DNA of 48,074 nucleotides, taken from Flavobacteriales bacterium. Lineage in GTDB: Bacteria; Bacteroidota; Bacteroidia; Flavobacteriales; Flavobacteriaceae. The position numbers were made by a program, and so were the translations under genes. Below, one piece after another: positions 7,606 through 17,672 of this stretch. The stretch is taken from contig WTJI01000002.1 in assembly GCA_011524905.1 (NCBI GenBank), positions 1 to 48,074 of the forward strand, given 5' to 3'. The notes beneath the pieces are model-generated. The model ran no database searches. It was not told the DNA's origin and saw only the letters and a list, made by a program, of their open reading frames with translations. Each line of letters begins with the position of its first letter. Positions within the stretch are counted from its first letter, which is position 1.

Positions 7606-10600
7606 TTATTGTTTTTTGTCAACCAACCAATTGTATGCATTGTAGAATGCTTGTACCCAAGGACTTACTTCATCTTTTCGATTTACTGGATAGAAGGGCC
7701 AATTCCAGGGAAAGGTAGATCTTTCCAAGTGGGGCATCATTACCAAATGGCGTCCATCATCGCTACACAACATTGCCGCATTGTAATCTGAGCCGTTGGG
7801 GTTGCCTGGGTAAGCATCATACAGATAGGTAGCTGGGATTTCGTATTGTTTTTTTGGAAGCGGTAGATTGAATTTTCCTTCACCATGAGCTGACCAAATC
7901 CCTAGCTTACTTCCTTCCATTCCCTTGAGCATAACTGATGATGAAGGGTGAATGGTGACTGCCGAAAAAATGCACTCAAATTTCATAGAAGAATTATGCA
8001 ACATTTTGGGCTTTTCCTCATGTGTTGGTGTCAATAATCCCAACTCAACAAATAACTGACAACCGTTACAAACTCCAAGTGAAAGGGTATTTGGGCGGTC
8101 AAAGAAATCCTGTATAGCCTTTTGGGCTTTTGGATTGTATTTAATGCTACCAGCCCAACCTTTGGCAGAACCTAATACATCTGAATTTGAAAATCCACCC
8201 ACAGCAACCAAAAACTGAATGTCACTTAAAGTTTCTCGACCTGATATTAGGTCTGACATATGTACATCACGGACCTCAAATCCACACATATCCATAACAT
8301 AAGCCATTTCCCGTTCTGAGTTACTTCCTTTCTCACGAAGTACAGCTGCTTTAATACGCTCAGTTTTGATGGCTGGTTTACGACCATCAAATGATTTAGG
8401 AAATTTATATGCTAAGGGCTGGTTCACAATATTATTTGAACGAATTGCAGCCAATTTTGGTTCGGTTTGTTGTTGTTCTAAAGCACTACTGGTTTCCATC
8501 CAATGCTGGCGCATCTCAGCTACAGAAATATTCAGCCCATTGATATTCACAGTTGCTGAATTATTAACCGATCCGATGTGTCTAACGCTAAAACCTTTAT
8601 TGGCATAAAGATTGACTAGGTCATGCTGAGACTGTACCACTACGGCTACTTTTTCTGAAAATAAACATCGAACCGTATCAGCCTCTTCCAGAACAGATAA
8701 ATCCAAAGCCATGCCTACATTTTGTGAAGGAAAACACATCTCTAGAAGTGTGGTAATCAAGCCGCCCGATCCAATATCATGTCCAGCCGTGATTATCCCC
8801 TCTTTGATGGAGGCTTGCAGGCAATTAAAGGCTGATCTAAATTGTTCTGCATCAGTCACCCCTGGTGTTGTTTTTCCAATGGCTTGCCGACTTTGCGCAA
8901 ATGAAGAACCACCCAATTCAAAGGTATCACCTGAGAAATCAATGTAATATAAATCGCCACCTTCCAATTGTGCTACAGGTGTTACGATGGTATTGATATC
9001 TGAACATTCTCCAACGGTAGAAATAATTACTGTGCCTGGCGCTAGGACATCTCCGTCTGCATACTTTTGTTTCATTGATAGCGAATCTTTACCTGTTGGA
9101 ATGTTAATGCCTAGGGCTATGGCAAATTCAGAACAAGATTCCACAGCTTCATACAAACGTGCATCTTCGCCAGGATTGTTACAAGGCCACATCCAGTTGG
9201 CCGATAAGGACACACTATCAAGACCATTTTCCAGAGGTGCCCAAACCAAGTTGGTCAAAGCTTCGGCAATAGCGTTGACACTTCCTTTTCGGGGATCAAT
9301 TAGAGCACTTATGGGAGCGTGACCAATTGAAGTGGCCACTCCTTTTTTTCCCGTGTAGTCTAAAGCCATCACGCCACAATTACTCAAGGGTAATTGAAGT
9401 TCGCCAACACACTGTTGTTGTGCTACTCGTCCTGTGACGCAGCGGTCTACTTTATTCGTCAACCAATCTTTACATGCCACTGCTTCTAACTGCAAAACTG
9501 CTTTGATATAAGACAGTAAATCCGAGTTCTGGTAGGGTATTTCCTTAAATTGTATTTCTACCGTTTGGTCGGTCATCGTCGTTTGTGGTGAACTGCCAAA
9601 CAAGGCCGATAAATCCAAATCAATTGGAGTCTCTTTTTTCTTTTCAGAATGAAACGAAAAACGCATATCACTAGTTACTTCACCGACGACGTAAAAAGGC
9701 GCTCGTTCTCTTTCAGCAATACGTTCTAGAAGTGTTGTATCATTGGGGGATAGAATTAAGCCCATACGCTCTTGGGACTCATTACCAATGATTTCTTTAG
9801 CAGATAATGTCGGATCACCAATTGGAAGTGCATCGATAGCAATACGCCCACCTGTATCTTCTACCAATTCAGAAAGGCAATTCAAGTGCCCCCCTGCACC
9901 GTGGTCATGAATCGAAACTATGGGATTTTCATTCAATTCGACGAGAGCTCTGATCGCGTTGGCGACTCTTTTTTGCATCTCAGGGTTCGAGCGTTGGATC
10001 GCATTGAGTTCGATAGTACTGCCAAATGCACCTGTATCTGCTGAAGAAACAGCTGCACCACCCATTCCAATGCGGTAGTTATCACCTCCCAAAATAATTA
10101 TTTTATCTCCTTTTTTGGGTTTGTGTTTTAGGGCTTGTTCTTTTTTTCCCATCCCGATTCCACCAGCCAACATGATGACCTTATCATAACCCAATCGATG
10201 CGTTCCTTCTTGATGCTCGAAGGTCAGAACAGACCCTGCAATAAGTGGTTGCCCAAACTTATTGCCAAAATCCGAGGCCCCATTGGAGGCTTTGATGAGA
10301 ATATCGAGTGGCGTCTGATAGAGCCATTTGCGTTCTGGAAATTGGTCAAACGATAAGGCTTCTTGAACCCGAGCATAAGGAGTCATATAAACGGCTGTAC
10401 CTGCTAATGGCAGAGATCCTTGTCCCCCAGCCAAACGATCCCGAATTTCACCTCCAGAGCCTGTGGCAGCGCCATTAAAGGGCTCCACTGTTGTTGGGAA
10501 GTTGTGGGTTTCAGCTTTGAGTGATAGAACACTAGAAACCATTTGTTTCTGATAGATGCTCGGTTGATCCCCTTTTTCTGGTGCGAATTGTTCTACTTTT

Positions 10601-11247
10601 GGACCCTGGACAAAGGCAACATTATCTTTATAAGCCGATACTAGGTTTTCTGGATGTGCCTGTGAGGTTTTTTTTATTAACTCAAATAGACTATTGTCTT
10701 TTTCTTCTCCATTGATTACAAATTGACCGTTAAATATTTTATGTCGGCAATGTTCGGAGTTGACTTGCGAAAACCCAAACACTTCTGAATCGGTTAGGGG
10801 ACGGCCTAGATTCCTGGCGAGTTGTTCCAAGTAGTCAATTTCTTCAATACTCAGCGACAATCCCTCCTGAATATTATATTGGCTGATATCTTTTACATGT
10901 TGAACTGGATCTGGTGTGACATCAACATCAAACAGTTTCTGATCCAATCCTTCATAACGGGTTACCAACATGGGGTCGATATCTTTGACAATATGCTCGG
11001 ATAGATAGGTTTCAATCCGATCAATTCCTGATATACCCATATTTTGAGTGATCTCAACAGCATTGGTACTCCACGGCGTAACCATGGAAGCCCGTGGTCC
11101 ATAAAACCCCCCCGATAGTTGGGTGTCCATTAGATGTGATGCTTCTCCAAACAACCAATGAAGTTTTTTAAATGTCTCAGCTGACAGGGGTTGAGAGGTA
11201 GCTAGTGCAATGATTTTTACATCTTGTACACCAAAAAAATGAATCAT
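7606..11247 (-). CDS. purL: Phosphoribosylformylglycinamidine synthase, single-chain
   Basis: This 1213-residue single-chain FGAM synthase carries out the fourth step of de novo purine synthesis (FGAR + glutamine + ATP to FGAM). The order is an N-terminal PurS-like domain, a linker (LGRPLTDSEVFGFSQVNSEH), and two AIRS-like halves (SLKAETHNFPTTVEPFNGAA; GGGQ-type loops around GAGGHLNCLSE). The C-terminal glutamine amidotransferase has nucleophile Cys at about 1062 in LGVCNGCQLF and His/Glu at about 1175/1177 in MMPHLERS. The length is slightly below the 1295 residues of E. coli. The ATG at 11247 gives the usual MIHFFG start; the upstream TTG at 11253 was rejected. PurB lies elsewhere in the window, so the pathway genes are dispersed. 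Confidence 0.97.
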   Translation of the reverse strand: MIHFFGVQDVKIIALATSQPLSAETFKKLHWLFGEASHLMDTQLSGGFYGPRASMVTPWSTNAVEITQNMGISGIDRIETYLSEHIVKDIDPMLVTRYEGLDQKLFDVDVTPDPVQHVKDISQYNIQEGLSLSIEEIDYLEQLARNLGRPLTDSEVFGFSQVNSEHCRHKIFNGQFVINGEEKDNSLFELIKKTSQAHPENLVSAYKDNVAFVQGPKVEQFAPEKGDQPSIYQKQMVSSVLSLKAETHNFPTTVEPFNGAATGSGGEIRDRLAGGQGSLPLAGTAVYMTPYARVQEALSFDQFPERKWLYQTPLDILIKASNGASDFGNKFGQPLIAGSVLTFEHQEGTHRLGYDKVIMLAGGIGMGKKEQALKHKPKKGDKIIILGGDNYRIGMGGAAVSSADTGAFGSTIELNAIQRSNPEMQKRVANAIRALVELNENPIVSIHDHGAGGHLNCLSELVEDTGGRIAIDALPIGDPTLSAKEIIGNESQERMGLILSPNDTTLLERIAERERAPFYVVGEVTSDMRFSFHSEKKKETPIDLDLSALFGSSPQTTMTDQTVEIQFKEIPYQNSDLLSYIKAVLQLEAVACKDWLTNKVDRCVTGRVAQQQCVGELQLPLSNCGVMALDYTGKKGVATSIGHAPISALIDPRKGSVNAIAEALTNLVWAPLENGLDSVSLSANWMWPCNNPGEDARLYEAVESCSEFAIALGINIPTGKDSLSMKQKYADGDVLAPGTVIISTVGECSDINTIVTPVAQLEGGDLYYIDFSGDTFELGGSSFAQSRQAIGKTTPGVTDAEQFRSAFNCLQASIKEGIITAGHDIGSGGLITTLLEMCFPSQNVGMALDLSVLEEADTVRCLFSEKVAVVVQSQHDLVNLYANKGFSVRHIGSVNNSATVNINGLNISVAEMRQHWMETSSALEQQQTEPKLAAIRSNNIVNQPLAYKFPKSFDGRKPAIKTERIKAAVLREKGSNSEREMAYVMDMCGFEVRDVHMSDLISGRETLSDIQFLVAVGGFSNSDVLGSAKGWAGSIKYNPKAQKAIQDFFDRPNTLSLGVCNGCQLFVELGLLTPTHEEKPKMLHNSSMKFECIFSAVTIHPSSSVMLKGMEGSKLGIWSAHGEGKFNLPLPKKQYEIPATYLYDAYPGNPNGSDYNAAMLCSDDGRHLVMMPHLERSTFPWNWPFYPVNRKDEVSPWVQAFYNAYNWLVDKKQ

Positions 11248-11267
11248 AACCAAGGCTTGTTAAAGCA

Positions 11268-11275
11268 CAAAAATA
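11268..11275 (-). promoter_or_regulatory. -7 promoter box (TATTTTTG) for purL
   Basis: On the minus strand TATTTTTG fits TAnnTTTG and lies 20 bases upstream of the purL ATG. No TTTG is visible at the -33 distance. No PurR-like palindrome was recognised. Confidence 0.5.
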
Positions 11276-11339
11276 ATTCTTTTGTCCTTCTTTTTTGCTT
11301 AGCCTTGGCCTAGTTTGTGTTTACTTTATGGTGAGTTAT

Positions 11340-12533
11340 TCACATTTCAACTTTTTTCCGCAGTCGTGCCATATAAAAACCATCAAAAGCGCTTTGGTGG
11401 GCGTAATATGTCACATCTGATTCTAGTTTAAATTCGGGATGCGTATTTAAAAAGGATTGAACTTGTAACCGATTTTCTGAAGGTAAGATTGAGCAAGTAG
11501 CATATGTTATAACGCCGTTGGGTTTGACCCACCCTGCGGCTTGCTGCAACAGATTTTTTTGAATGGAAACTAATTTACTGAGTTGTTCATGTGTTAATCG
11601 CCACTTGATTTCGGGATTTCGCTTAAGGGTACCTAAACCGGAACAGGGGGCGTCAATCAAAACAACATTGGCCCAGTTTTTCAATCCTAAAATATCATTT
11701 TCACTAGTGATGCATTTGACTTGAATGATTTTGGCTCCAGCTCGTTTGGCTCTTTTATTGAGTTCTTTGAGTTTGTTTGCCTCAATGTCGAAAGCTTTGA
11801 TTAGCCCTTGATTACGCATCAAAGCAGCCAAATGTAAAGTTTTCCCTCCAGCACCTGCACATAGATCAATAACCTGATCATTGGGTTGCACTTTTGTAAA
11901 TGGCGCAATTTGTTGAGAATGGATGTCTTGAATTTCAAATATACCCTTTTTAAACAATGGATTTGTATCCCATTTTCGCCCTTGCGAAAGTAGTAATGCG
12001 TCGGGATAGGCTGGATCCCATTCACTTTTTATTTGAAATTGCTGTACCAATTGCGATTGTACTTTCTTTGGAGAAGATTTTAATCGATTGACTCGTAGTG
12101 AAACAGCCGCTTGCTCGTTGAGGGCTCGGTATTCTTTTTTCCAAATGGAGCCTAATTCTGCTGCGCCAAGCGTAAATAGCCAATCAGGGAAAGAAGCTGT
12201 TATGGCAGGCGGAGCCGAGTCTGGATTGGGGGGGGTAATAAGTTTGACTTCATTTAGAATTTCGCTCGTGTACTCGTTCAGTTTACACCAGCATGCCAAT
12301 AGGGCATCTACCGTATTGTTATTATTGCTGTCCTGCAATAAAAATGCATAGTAACGCTTCCAGCGTAATACGTCATAAACCAAAGTGTAGAGGAGTTTTC
12401 GGTCTCTTGCGCCCCATTTTGGATGGCAAACAATGGTTTGACTCAATATCCTCGATGCTCTTTTTTGTTCATTGAGGACTGATTTCAGTACAGTTAATCC
12501 CGCAATGGCTAGGTTGTTATGAAGTTTTGGCAT
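11340..12533 (-). CDS. RsmB/NOP-family rRNA (cytosine-5) methyltransferase
   Basis: The protein has 397 residues: an N-terminal NusB-like helical part followed by a Rossmann SAM-dependent methyltransferase domain. The SAM-binding motif I is DLCAGAGGKT (223-232). The two cysteines of the m5C mechanism are Cys297 (DAPCSGLG) and Cys347 (YATCS), the latter presumably the nucleophile. This architecture resembles RsmB, which methylates a 16S rRNA cytosine; the exact target site is inferred only from the family. The ATG overlaps the stop of the upstream ABC exporter by one base (TGATG), so translation is probably coupled in the minus-strand operon that begins with the DUF4199 gene. Confidence 0.9.
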   Translation of the reverse strand: MPKLHNNLAIAGLTVLKSVLNEQKRASRILSQTIVCHPKWGARDRKLLYTLVYDVLRWKRYYAFLLQDSNNNNTVDALLACWCKLNEYTSEILNEVKLITPPNPDSAPPAITASFPDWLFTLGAAELGSIWKKEYRALNEQAAVSLRVNRLKSSPKKVQSQLVQQFQIKSEWDPAYPDALLLSQGRKWDTNPLFKKGIFEIQDIHSQQIAPFTKVQPNDQVIDLCAGAGGKTLHLAALMRNQGLIKAFDIEANKLKELNKRAKRAGAKIIQVKCITSENDILGLKNWANVVLIDAPCSGLGTLKRNPEIKWRLTHEQLSKLVSIQKNLLQQAAGWVKPNGVITYATCSILPSENRLQVQSFLNTHPEFKLESDVTYYAHQSAFDGFYMARLRKKVEM

Positions 12534-14356
12534 CAGAGTTGTTGCAATTGAACCAGTTTATGGTAGACCCCTTTTTGCCTTAATAATTCTTGGTGTGTAC
12601 CCATTTCGGCGATTTTACCTTCTTGCAAGACAACGATCTTATCTGCCTTTTGGATAGTAGAGAGTCTGTGTGCTATAACAAGTGAAGTGCGGCCATTCAT
12701 TAACTGATCCAGTGCTTGTTGAACCCATTTTTCAGATGCTGTATCCAAAGCAGAGGTGGCTTCGTCTAAAATCAATATATCAGGGTTTTTTACCACTGCT
12801 CTTGCAATAGATAGTCGCTGTTTTTGTCCCCCCGATAATTTGTTGCCGCCTTCTCCAATGACACTATCATAGCCTGCTTCCATTTGCATGATAAAATCAT
12901 GAGCATTTGCTATTTGAGCTGCGGCGATCAATTCTTTTTCTGTAACATTTTGTTTGGCAATGCGAAGATTATTGGCCACCGTATCATTAAATAAGATTGC
13001 TTCTTGGGTAACAATTCCCATCATTTCATACAAGGATTCAAAACTAATCTGATCTATGGATTGTCCATCAATAGTGAGTTTTCCTGCATAGATATCATAG
13101 AAACGAGTCAAAAGGTTAGCTAGGGTTGTTTTTCCACTTCCTGATTGTCCGACCAAAGCCACCATTTCTCCTTTTTTGATGGTTAAATCAAAGTCCTTAA
13201 GGACTTCATTGTCACCATAACGAAAACTTACCTTATTGAATCGAATTTCTGATTCAAAACCAGTCATATTGATGGGTTGGTCGACTTCTTGAACCTGAGC
13301 AGGTGCTTCTAATAATTCGATCAAACGAGCTGCTGCGGCATCACCTTTACGTAAACTAAAAAGTGATTTACTGATTCCTTTAGCAGGCGTCAATATATTG
13401 TAAGCCAATCCCATGTAAGCGAAAAAAGTAGTGCCTTTTAGACTGCCGTCAACTAAAACCATATTTCCGCCATACCATAGCAATACCCCAATGATAGCAA
13501 TACCCATAAACTCACTCAATGGTGAGGCCATATTATTTCTGTGCAGCAGGGCGTTGGAAAAATGATAAAAACGCTGGGTTGCTTCTTGAAAACGTTGGTT
13601 GAAAAATGGTTTAGCATTAAAGGTCTTGATAATTTTTTGCCCGTTTAGGGTCTCATCAATTAACGCCATAAAGTAGCCTTGTTCCTTTTGAACCGAATCT
13701 GATTTTTTTCGCAACTGTTTCCCTATTGTGGAAATGATAAAACCAGATATTGGTATAAAAACAAGAACAAAAAGGGTGAGTTGGGTGCTCATTTGGAACA
13801 TTAGCCAAAGGGTAATAACTATGGTAAGGGGTTCTCGAATCAAAAGCTCTAAAACAGAAAGAAAAGAAACCTGGACTTCCATTACGTCGGAGGACATGCG
13901 GGCCATTAAATCTCCTTTTCTTTTTTCTGTAAAGTAGTCCAAGGATAAGTTTAGTGTTTTGAGATAAAGGGCATTGCGTAAATCTCTCAAAACCCCATTG
14001 CGGAGAAAACTAATGAAATAGAGTGCCAGATAATTAAAAATATTCTTCAGAAGAAATAATGTAATAATTAATCCAATTACCAAAATCAAGGCTTGTCCAG
14101 GGTCTTCAGCTGTGCGTTGCGTCAATTCATAATTCATTGTCCCGAGAACATATTCTTTTAAACCGCCCAAACCTTGATAGGTTGGTGGTTGGGTCAATTT
14201 TTCAGTTTGATTAAATAATATGTCCAGCATGGGAATAAAAGACAGCAAGGCTAGGGCACTAAAAAGCGCATATAGAATGTAGCAAAACACATTCATTGCA
14301 GCATAGATCCAGTAGGGGCGAGCAAAGCGAATGATTTTTTGAAAATACTGCATCAT
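12533..14356 (-). CDS. ABC exporter, fused permease and ATPase (MsbA-like)
   Basis: The protein has 607 residues. The N-terminal half has six hydrophobic segments (roughly 15-40, 88-115, 160-210 as two segments, 280-300 and 305-325), as in type IV ABC exporters. The ATPase half shows Walker A GQSGSGKTT (403-411), the signature LSGGQKQR (from 507) and Walker B ILILDE (527-532), then the D-loop SALD and the H-loop IAHRLS. It works as a homodimer in the inner membrane; a lipid or lipopolysaccharide-type substrate is inferred from similarity to MsbA. It overlaps the phosphohexomutase gene by four bases (ATGA), linking it to an envelope-related operon. Confidence 0.9.
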   Translation of the reverse strand: MMQYFQKIIRFARPYWIYAAMNVFCYILYALFSALALLSFIPMLDILFNQTEKLTQPPTYQGLGGLKEYVLGTMNYELTQRTAEDPGQALILVIGLIITLFLLKNIFNYLALYFISFLRNGVLRDLRNALYLKTLNLSLDYFTEKRKGDLMARMSSDVMEVQVSFLSVLELLIREPLTIVITLWLMFQMSTQLTLFVLVFIPISGFIISTIGKQLRKKSDSVQKEQGYFMALIDETLNGQKIIKTFNAKPFFNQRFQEATQRFYHFSNALLHRNNMASPLSEFMGIAIIGVLLWYGGNMVLVDGSLKGTTFFAYMGLAYNILTPAKGISKSLFSLRKGDAAAARLIELLEAPAQVQEVDQPINMTGFESEIRFNKVSFRYGDNEVLKDFDLTIKKGEMVALVGQSGSGKTTLANLLTRFYDIYAGKLTIDGQSIDQISFESLYEMMGIVTQEAILFNDTVANNLRIAKQNVTEKELIAAAQIANAHDFIMQMEAGYDSVIGEGGNKLSGGQKQRLSIARAVVKNPDILILDEATSALDTASEKWVQQALDQLMNGRTSLVIAHRLSTIQKADKIVVLQEGKIAEMGTHQELLRQKGVYHKLVQLQQL

Positions 14357-16053
14357 AATCCCAAATCTGTTTCTATTTGGTCAAGTAGTTTATCGAGTTG
14401 GGCTTGGTTGGATTCCCAAGACAGCTCTGACTGGTAGTTGCCGTTTACGCTGAGGTAAAATTTGATTTTGGGTTCCGTGCCGCTAGGTCGCATGGATATG
14501 ATACTTCCATTTTCGCATGTAAATTGTATGACATTGGAATGTGGCAAATTCAAAGGCTTCTCAATGCCAGTTTTAAGATTTATTTCTTTACCCATTTTGT
14601 AATCAGCTAACGTAACAAGGGGGCTATTGCCTAGCGATTTTGGAGGCTTTTGGCGGAATTGTTGCATCCATTTTTGGATGGCTTTGACCCCTGCTGCCCC
14701 TTCTTTTTGAATGGCAATTAATCGCTGCTTGCTGAATCCATAGGTTTGATAACAATAAATCAGTTGATCGAGAAGGGTTTTCTCTTTTTGTTTTAAACTT
14801 TCAGTCATTTCAGCACACAACAGAGCAGCAGAAACGGCATCTTTATCTCTTACAGCATCACCAATCAAAAAACCATAACTTTCCTCCCCACCGCAAATAA
14901 ATGTTTGATCAGGATTTTTGGCGATGGCTTCTGCGATCCATTTAAATCCCGTGAGTGTAGTAATACACTTCACATTATAAAAAGCAGCAATTTTTTGCAT
15001 CAATGGGGAAGAAACAATCGTGGTAGCAATAAAATATTTATCGCCCAAAGTATTATCACGCGATAGCGTACGCAACACATAATCTGTGAGTAAAATCATC
15101 AGTTGATTGCCGTCCAAAAAAATATAATCTCCAATTTTGTTGCTGCGAAAAACTACGCCCAATCGGTCACAGTCTGGATCCGTACCAATTACCAGATCTG
15201 CATTTTCTTTTTTAGCTTGAAGCAGGGCTAACTCTAGTGCTGCTGGATCTTCAGGGTTGGGTGATTTCACTGTTGGGAAATCACCATCAGGATGCATCTG
15301 TGATTTAACGATACTTAGGTTTTTGAAGCCTGCTAATGCCATTACTTTTGGAATGGCTGTAATAGCTGTGCCGTGCAGAGAAGTGAATACGATTTTTAGG
15401 TCTTTTGTAGCCGTATCTTCTTCCGGCATAAGATTTAGAACTGTATTCCAATAGGCCGCATCAACTTCTTGATCCACTGCATGAATTTTTGCTTGTGGTG
15501 GGCCAAATTGAATAGCATCATAGCTTACATTTTGAATGAAATTCATGATGGATTGGTCCATTGGTGGTACAATTTGGCCTCCGTCAGGTCCATACACTTT
15601 ATAACCATTGTATTCTGGTGGATTGTGTGAGGCCGTTAGTACGATACCAGCTTGTGCCCGAAAGTATCGAACGGCAAATGATAATTCAGGTGTGGTACGC
15701 AAGTCTGTAAAAAGATAAACCTTTATATTATTGGCTGACAAAACGGCTGCAACCTCTTGCGCAAGGCTTTGGCTTTGGTGACGTGAGTCATAGGCAACCA
15801 CCACGCTGGCTTTACTATTTTTTTCATTGAGAAAATTGGCCAGGCCTTGGGTGCATCGCCCTAGTGTGTATTTGTTGATCCGGTTCGTACCAACACCCAT
15901 TATTCCTCGCATTCCACCTGTACCAAAACGCAATTCAGTATAGAAGGCATCGTGTAATGCAGCTGGTTTTTGTTTGAGATTATGGACTTCTTTTTGGGTT
16001 TGGGCATCAAAAATAGAACTGCTCCATAGGGCAATTTTTTGATCAATGGTCAT
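14353..16053 (-). CDS. Phospho-sugar mutase (phosphoglucomutase/phosphomannomutase)
   Basis: This 566-residue alpha-D-phosphohexomutase interconverts hexose-1- and hexose-6-phosphates. The phosphoserine loop is LTASHNPPEYNGYK, with Ser142. The Mg-binding loop is GTDPDCDRLG, the sugar-binding loop GGEESYGF, and the phosphate-binding loop SMRPSGTEPKIKFY is near the C-terminus. The length fits the long PGM/PMM type common in Bacteroidota. The ATG at 16053 was chosen over an upstream TTG; it overlaps the glycosyltransferase stop by 11 bases. It probably supplies sugar phosphates for glycans made by its neighbours, though central carbon metabolism is equally possible. Confidence 0.92.
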   Translation of the reverse strand: MTIDQKIALWSSSIFDAQTQKEVHNLKQKPAALHDAFYTELRFGTGGMRGIMGVGTNRINKYTLGRCTQGLANFLNEKNSKASVVVAYDSRHQSQSLAQEVAAVLSANNIKVYLFTDLRTTPELSFAVRYFRAQAGIVLTASHNPPEYNGYKVYGPDGGQIVPPMDQSIMNFIQNVSYDAIQFGPPQAKIHAVDQEVDAAYWNTVLNLMPEEDTATKDLKIVFTSLHGTAITAIPKVMALAGFKNLSIVKSQMHPDGDFPTVKSPNPEDPAALELALLQAKKENADLVIGTDPDCDRLGVVFRSNKIGDYIFLDGNQLMILLTDYVLRTLSRDNTLGDKYFIATTIVSSPLMQKIAAFYNVKCITTLTGFKWIAEAIAKNPDQTFICGGEESYGFLIGDAVRDKDAVSAALLCAEMTESLKQKEKTLLDQLIYCYQTYGFSKQRLIAIQKEGAAGVKAIQKWMQQFRQKPPKSLGNSPLVTLADYKMGKEINLKTGIEKPLNLPHSNVIQFTCENGSIISMRPSGTEPKIKFYLSVNGNYQSELSWESNQAQLDKLLDQIETDLGL

Positions 16054-16993
16054 GGGGTGCAATTGTATTTTTTATAATGTATCTTTCTTTATTAGGTTGC
16101 CCCTTGAGAATCAATTCGGCCAAGAACCCTGCAATAAAAAATTGAGACCCTAAAATCATGGTAGTCAGTGCAATATAAAATTCGGGTCGCTCACTTATCA
16201 GTCGACTGGTTTGGTTGATAAATAATTTATCGATACCCAAATAGAGGGTAAAACCAAAGCCAAGTAAAAGCATTAGCGTGCCCAGTAAGCCAAAAAAATG
16301 CATAGGATATTTTCCAAATCGATGTAAAAACCAAAGGGTAATCAAATCGAGAAATCCTCTAATAAAACGTTCCATACCAAATTTTGATACACCATGTTTT
16401 CGGGCTTGGTGCCGAACGACTTTTTCGCCAATTCGGTTAAAGCCTGCTTGTGCTGCCAATACCGGAATGTATCGATGCATTTCACCATAGACTTCTATTT
16501 CTTTGATAACGTCTTTACGATAAACTTTTATCCCACAATTAAAGTCGTGCAACTGAATACCTGATACTCGGCGTGCTGCCCAGTTGAATAGCCGCGAAGG
16601 GAGATTTTTGAAAAGTATCGAATCATATCTTTTCTTTTTCCATCCAGAGATAAGATCCCATTTATTTTCTTCTAAAAGTGTTATCATGGAAATGATTTCC
16701 GCAGGAGAATCTTGCAAATCTGCATCCAATGTTACTACGTAATCTCCTTTAGCTTGTAGGAAACCGGCATGTAAGGCTTGAGATTTTCCAAAATTCCTAC
16801 TGAATTGAATCCCTTTAACTTTACCTGTCTGAGCGGATAGGAGACTAATCGTTCTCCAAGAATGATCGGTGCTACCATCATCAACAAAGATGAGTTCATA
16901 GTCGATGCCTTCCAAGGATTGATCGATCCAGCGGTAAAGTTCAGGAAGGGAATCAGCCTCGTTTAGTAAAGGGACTACCAAGGAAAGCTCCAT
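16043..16993 (-). CDS. Family 2 glycosyltransferase with membrane anchor
   Basis: The protein has 316 residues. The N-terminal GT-A domain starts ELSLVVPLLNEADSLPELY, with VDDGSTD and the metal-binding DADLQDSP (Asp90/Asp92). Two C-terminal transmembrane helices (about 225-255 and 265-290) place it among the polyprenyl-phosphate glycosyltransferases of the DPM1/GtrB/ArnC type, which transfer a sugar from a nucleotide sugar to a lipid carrier at the inner membrane. The sugar is unknown. The ATG at 16993 was preferred to an upstream TTG at 17014. It lies 38 bases after the DUF4199 gene and overlaps the mutase, so it is in the middle of a five-gene operon. Confidence 0.9.
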   Translation of the reverse strand: MELSLVVPLLNEADSLPELYRWIDQSLEGIDYELIFVDDGSTDHSWRTISLLSAQTGKVKGIQFSRNFGKSQALHAGFLQAKGDYVVTLDADLQDSPAEIISMITLLEENKWDLISGWKKKRYDSILFKNLPSRLFNWAARRVSGIQLHDFNCGIKVYRKDVIKEIEVYGEMHRYIPVLAAQAGFNRIGEKVVRHQARKHGVSKFGMERFIRGFLDLITLWFLHRFGKYPMHFFGLLGTLMLLLGFGFTLYLGIDKLFINQTSRLISERPEFYIALTTMILGSQFFIAGFLAELILKGQPNKERYIIKNTIAPHDH

Positions 16994-17031
16994 TGTTGTA
17001 GGAATTTTCAACAAAGGTACAAAACCCCTTA

Positions 17032-17556
17032 TTATTCAGGGCGGGCGCGTTTAAGAATTAATCCCGACACCAAAGAGGTGACAAAACCGAAAAACAGACT
17101 GAATATTAAAATTACTACTGTAATGGTTCCCATACCTGAGAATTTCTCCATCATTTCAATACTCATATTAATTTGTTCTTGTGTCATTTCTGGGTTTTCA
17201 TCAATCATTTTCGTTTTGGCCATTTCGAGGGATTTGACCATAAAATCAGGTTCTAATACGTAAAATAAAAGCGCCGTATAAAGAATGGATATCACAGCTG
17301 AAACTAATGAGATACCAAGACCGAGCTTGAGAGATTCACCAAGGTTAATGTAGCCATCGTTTTCTTTTCTATAATTATAAAGTCCCAGTACAATAACGGT
17401 AATGGTTATGGCGTAGTTGATATAATTGACTGCGGGCTCTTGTCCATAATGCATATCCAGGAAGAAAAGCATTAGCGCAAAAATCACGGAGATGCCACCC
17501 AATAGACCTCCAAATTTGAGCATGTAGGGTTGTAATGATAAAGATTGATTTTCCAT
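17032..17556 (-). CDS. DUF4199 domain membrane protein
   Basis: The protein has 174 residues and four transmembrane segments (about 12-32, 43-61, 75-98 and 143-166). A charged, helical soluble stretch lies between the third and fourth, containing ENPEMTQEQINMSIEMMEKF. This layout matches DUF4199, a Bacteroidota family of unknown function often found beside a glycosyltransferase of the type next to it here. It is the first gene of the minus-strand run ending with the RsmB-like gene. I found no perfect -7 box upstream of it. No biochemical role can be assigned. Confidence 0.85.
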   Translation of the reverse strand: MENQSLSLQPYMLKFGGLLGGISVIFALMLFFLDMHYGQEPAVNYINYAITITVIVLGLYNYRKENDGYINLGESLKLGLGISLVSAVISILYTALLFYVLEPDFMVKSLEMAKTKMIDENPEMTQEQINMSIEMMEKFSGMGTITVVILIFSLFFGFVTSLVSGLILKRARPE

Positions 17557-17646
17557 GTTTTTGTATGATTCAAATTCAAGAACAATATAATGTTTTTTGA
17601 CTTATAAAAAATCTCTTTTACTTTAGGTAGTTTTTATAAATACTCT

Positions 17647-17654
17647 TACATTTG
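17647..17654 (+). promoter_or_regulatory. -7 promoter box (TACATTTG) for rpmE2
   Basis: TACATTTG matches TAnnTTTG and lies 18 bases before the L31 ATG. A TTTA at 17622-17625, 21 bp upstream, is a near match to the -33 TTTG. Confidence 0.6.
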
Positions 17655-17672
17655 CGCTCCTAATGTAAAAGT

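Noticed and set aside
8987-9322. 111-codon plus-strand frame opposite purL
   Set aside because: The purL frame there carries conserved AIRS-domain sequence; the opposite frame has none.
11281-11315. Possible terminator between the RsmB-like gene and purL
   Set aside because: The inverted repeat (TAGGCC/GGCTA) has mismatches in the stem and no clean T-run on the minus strand.
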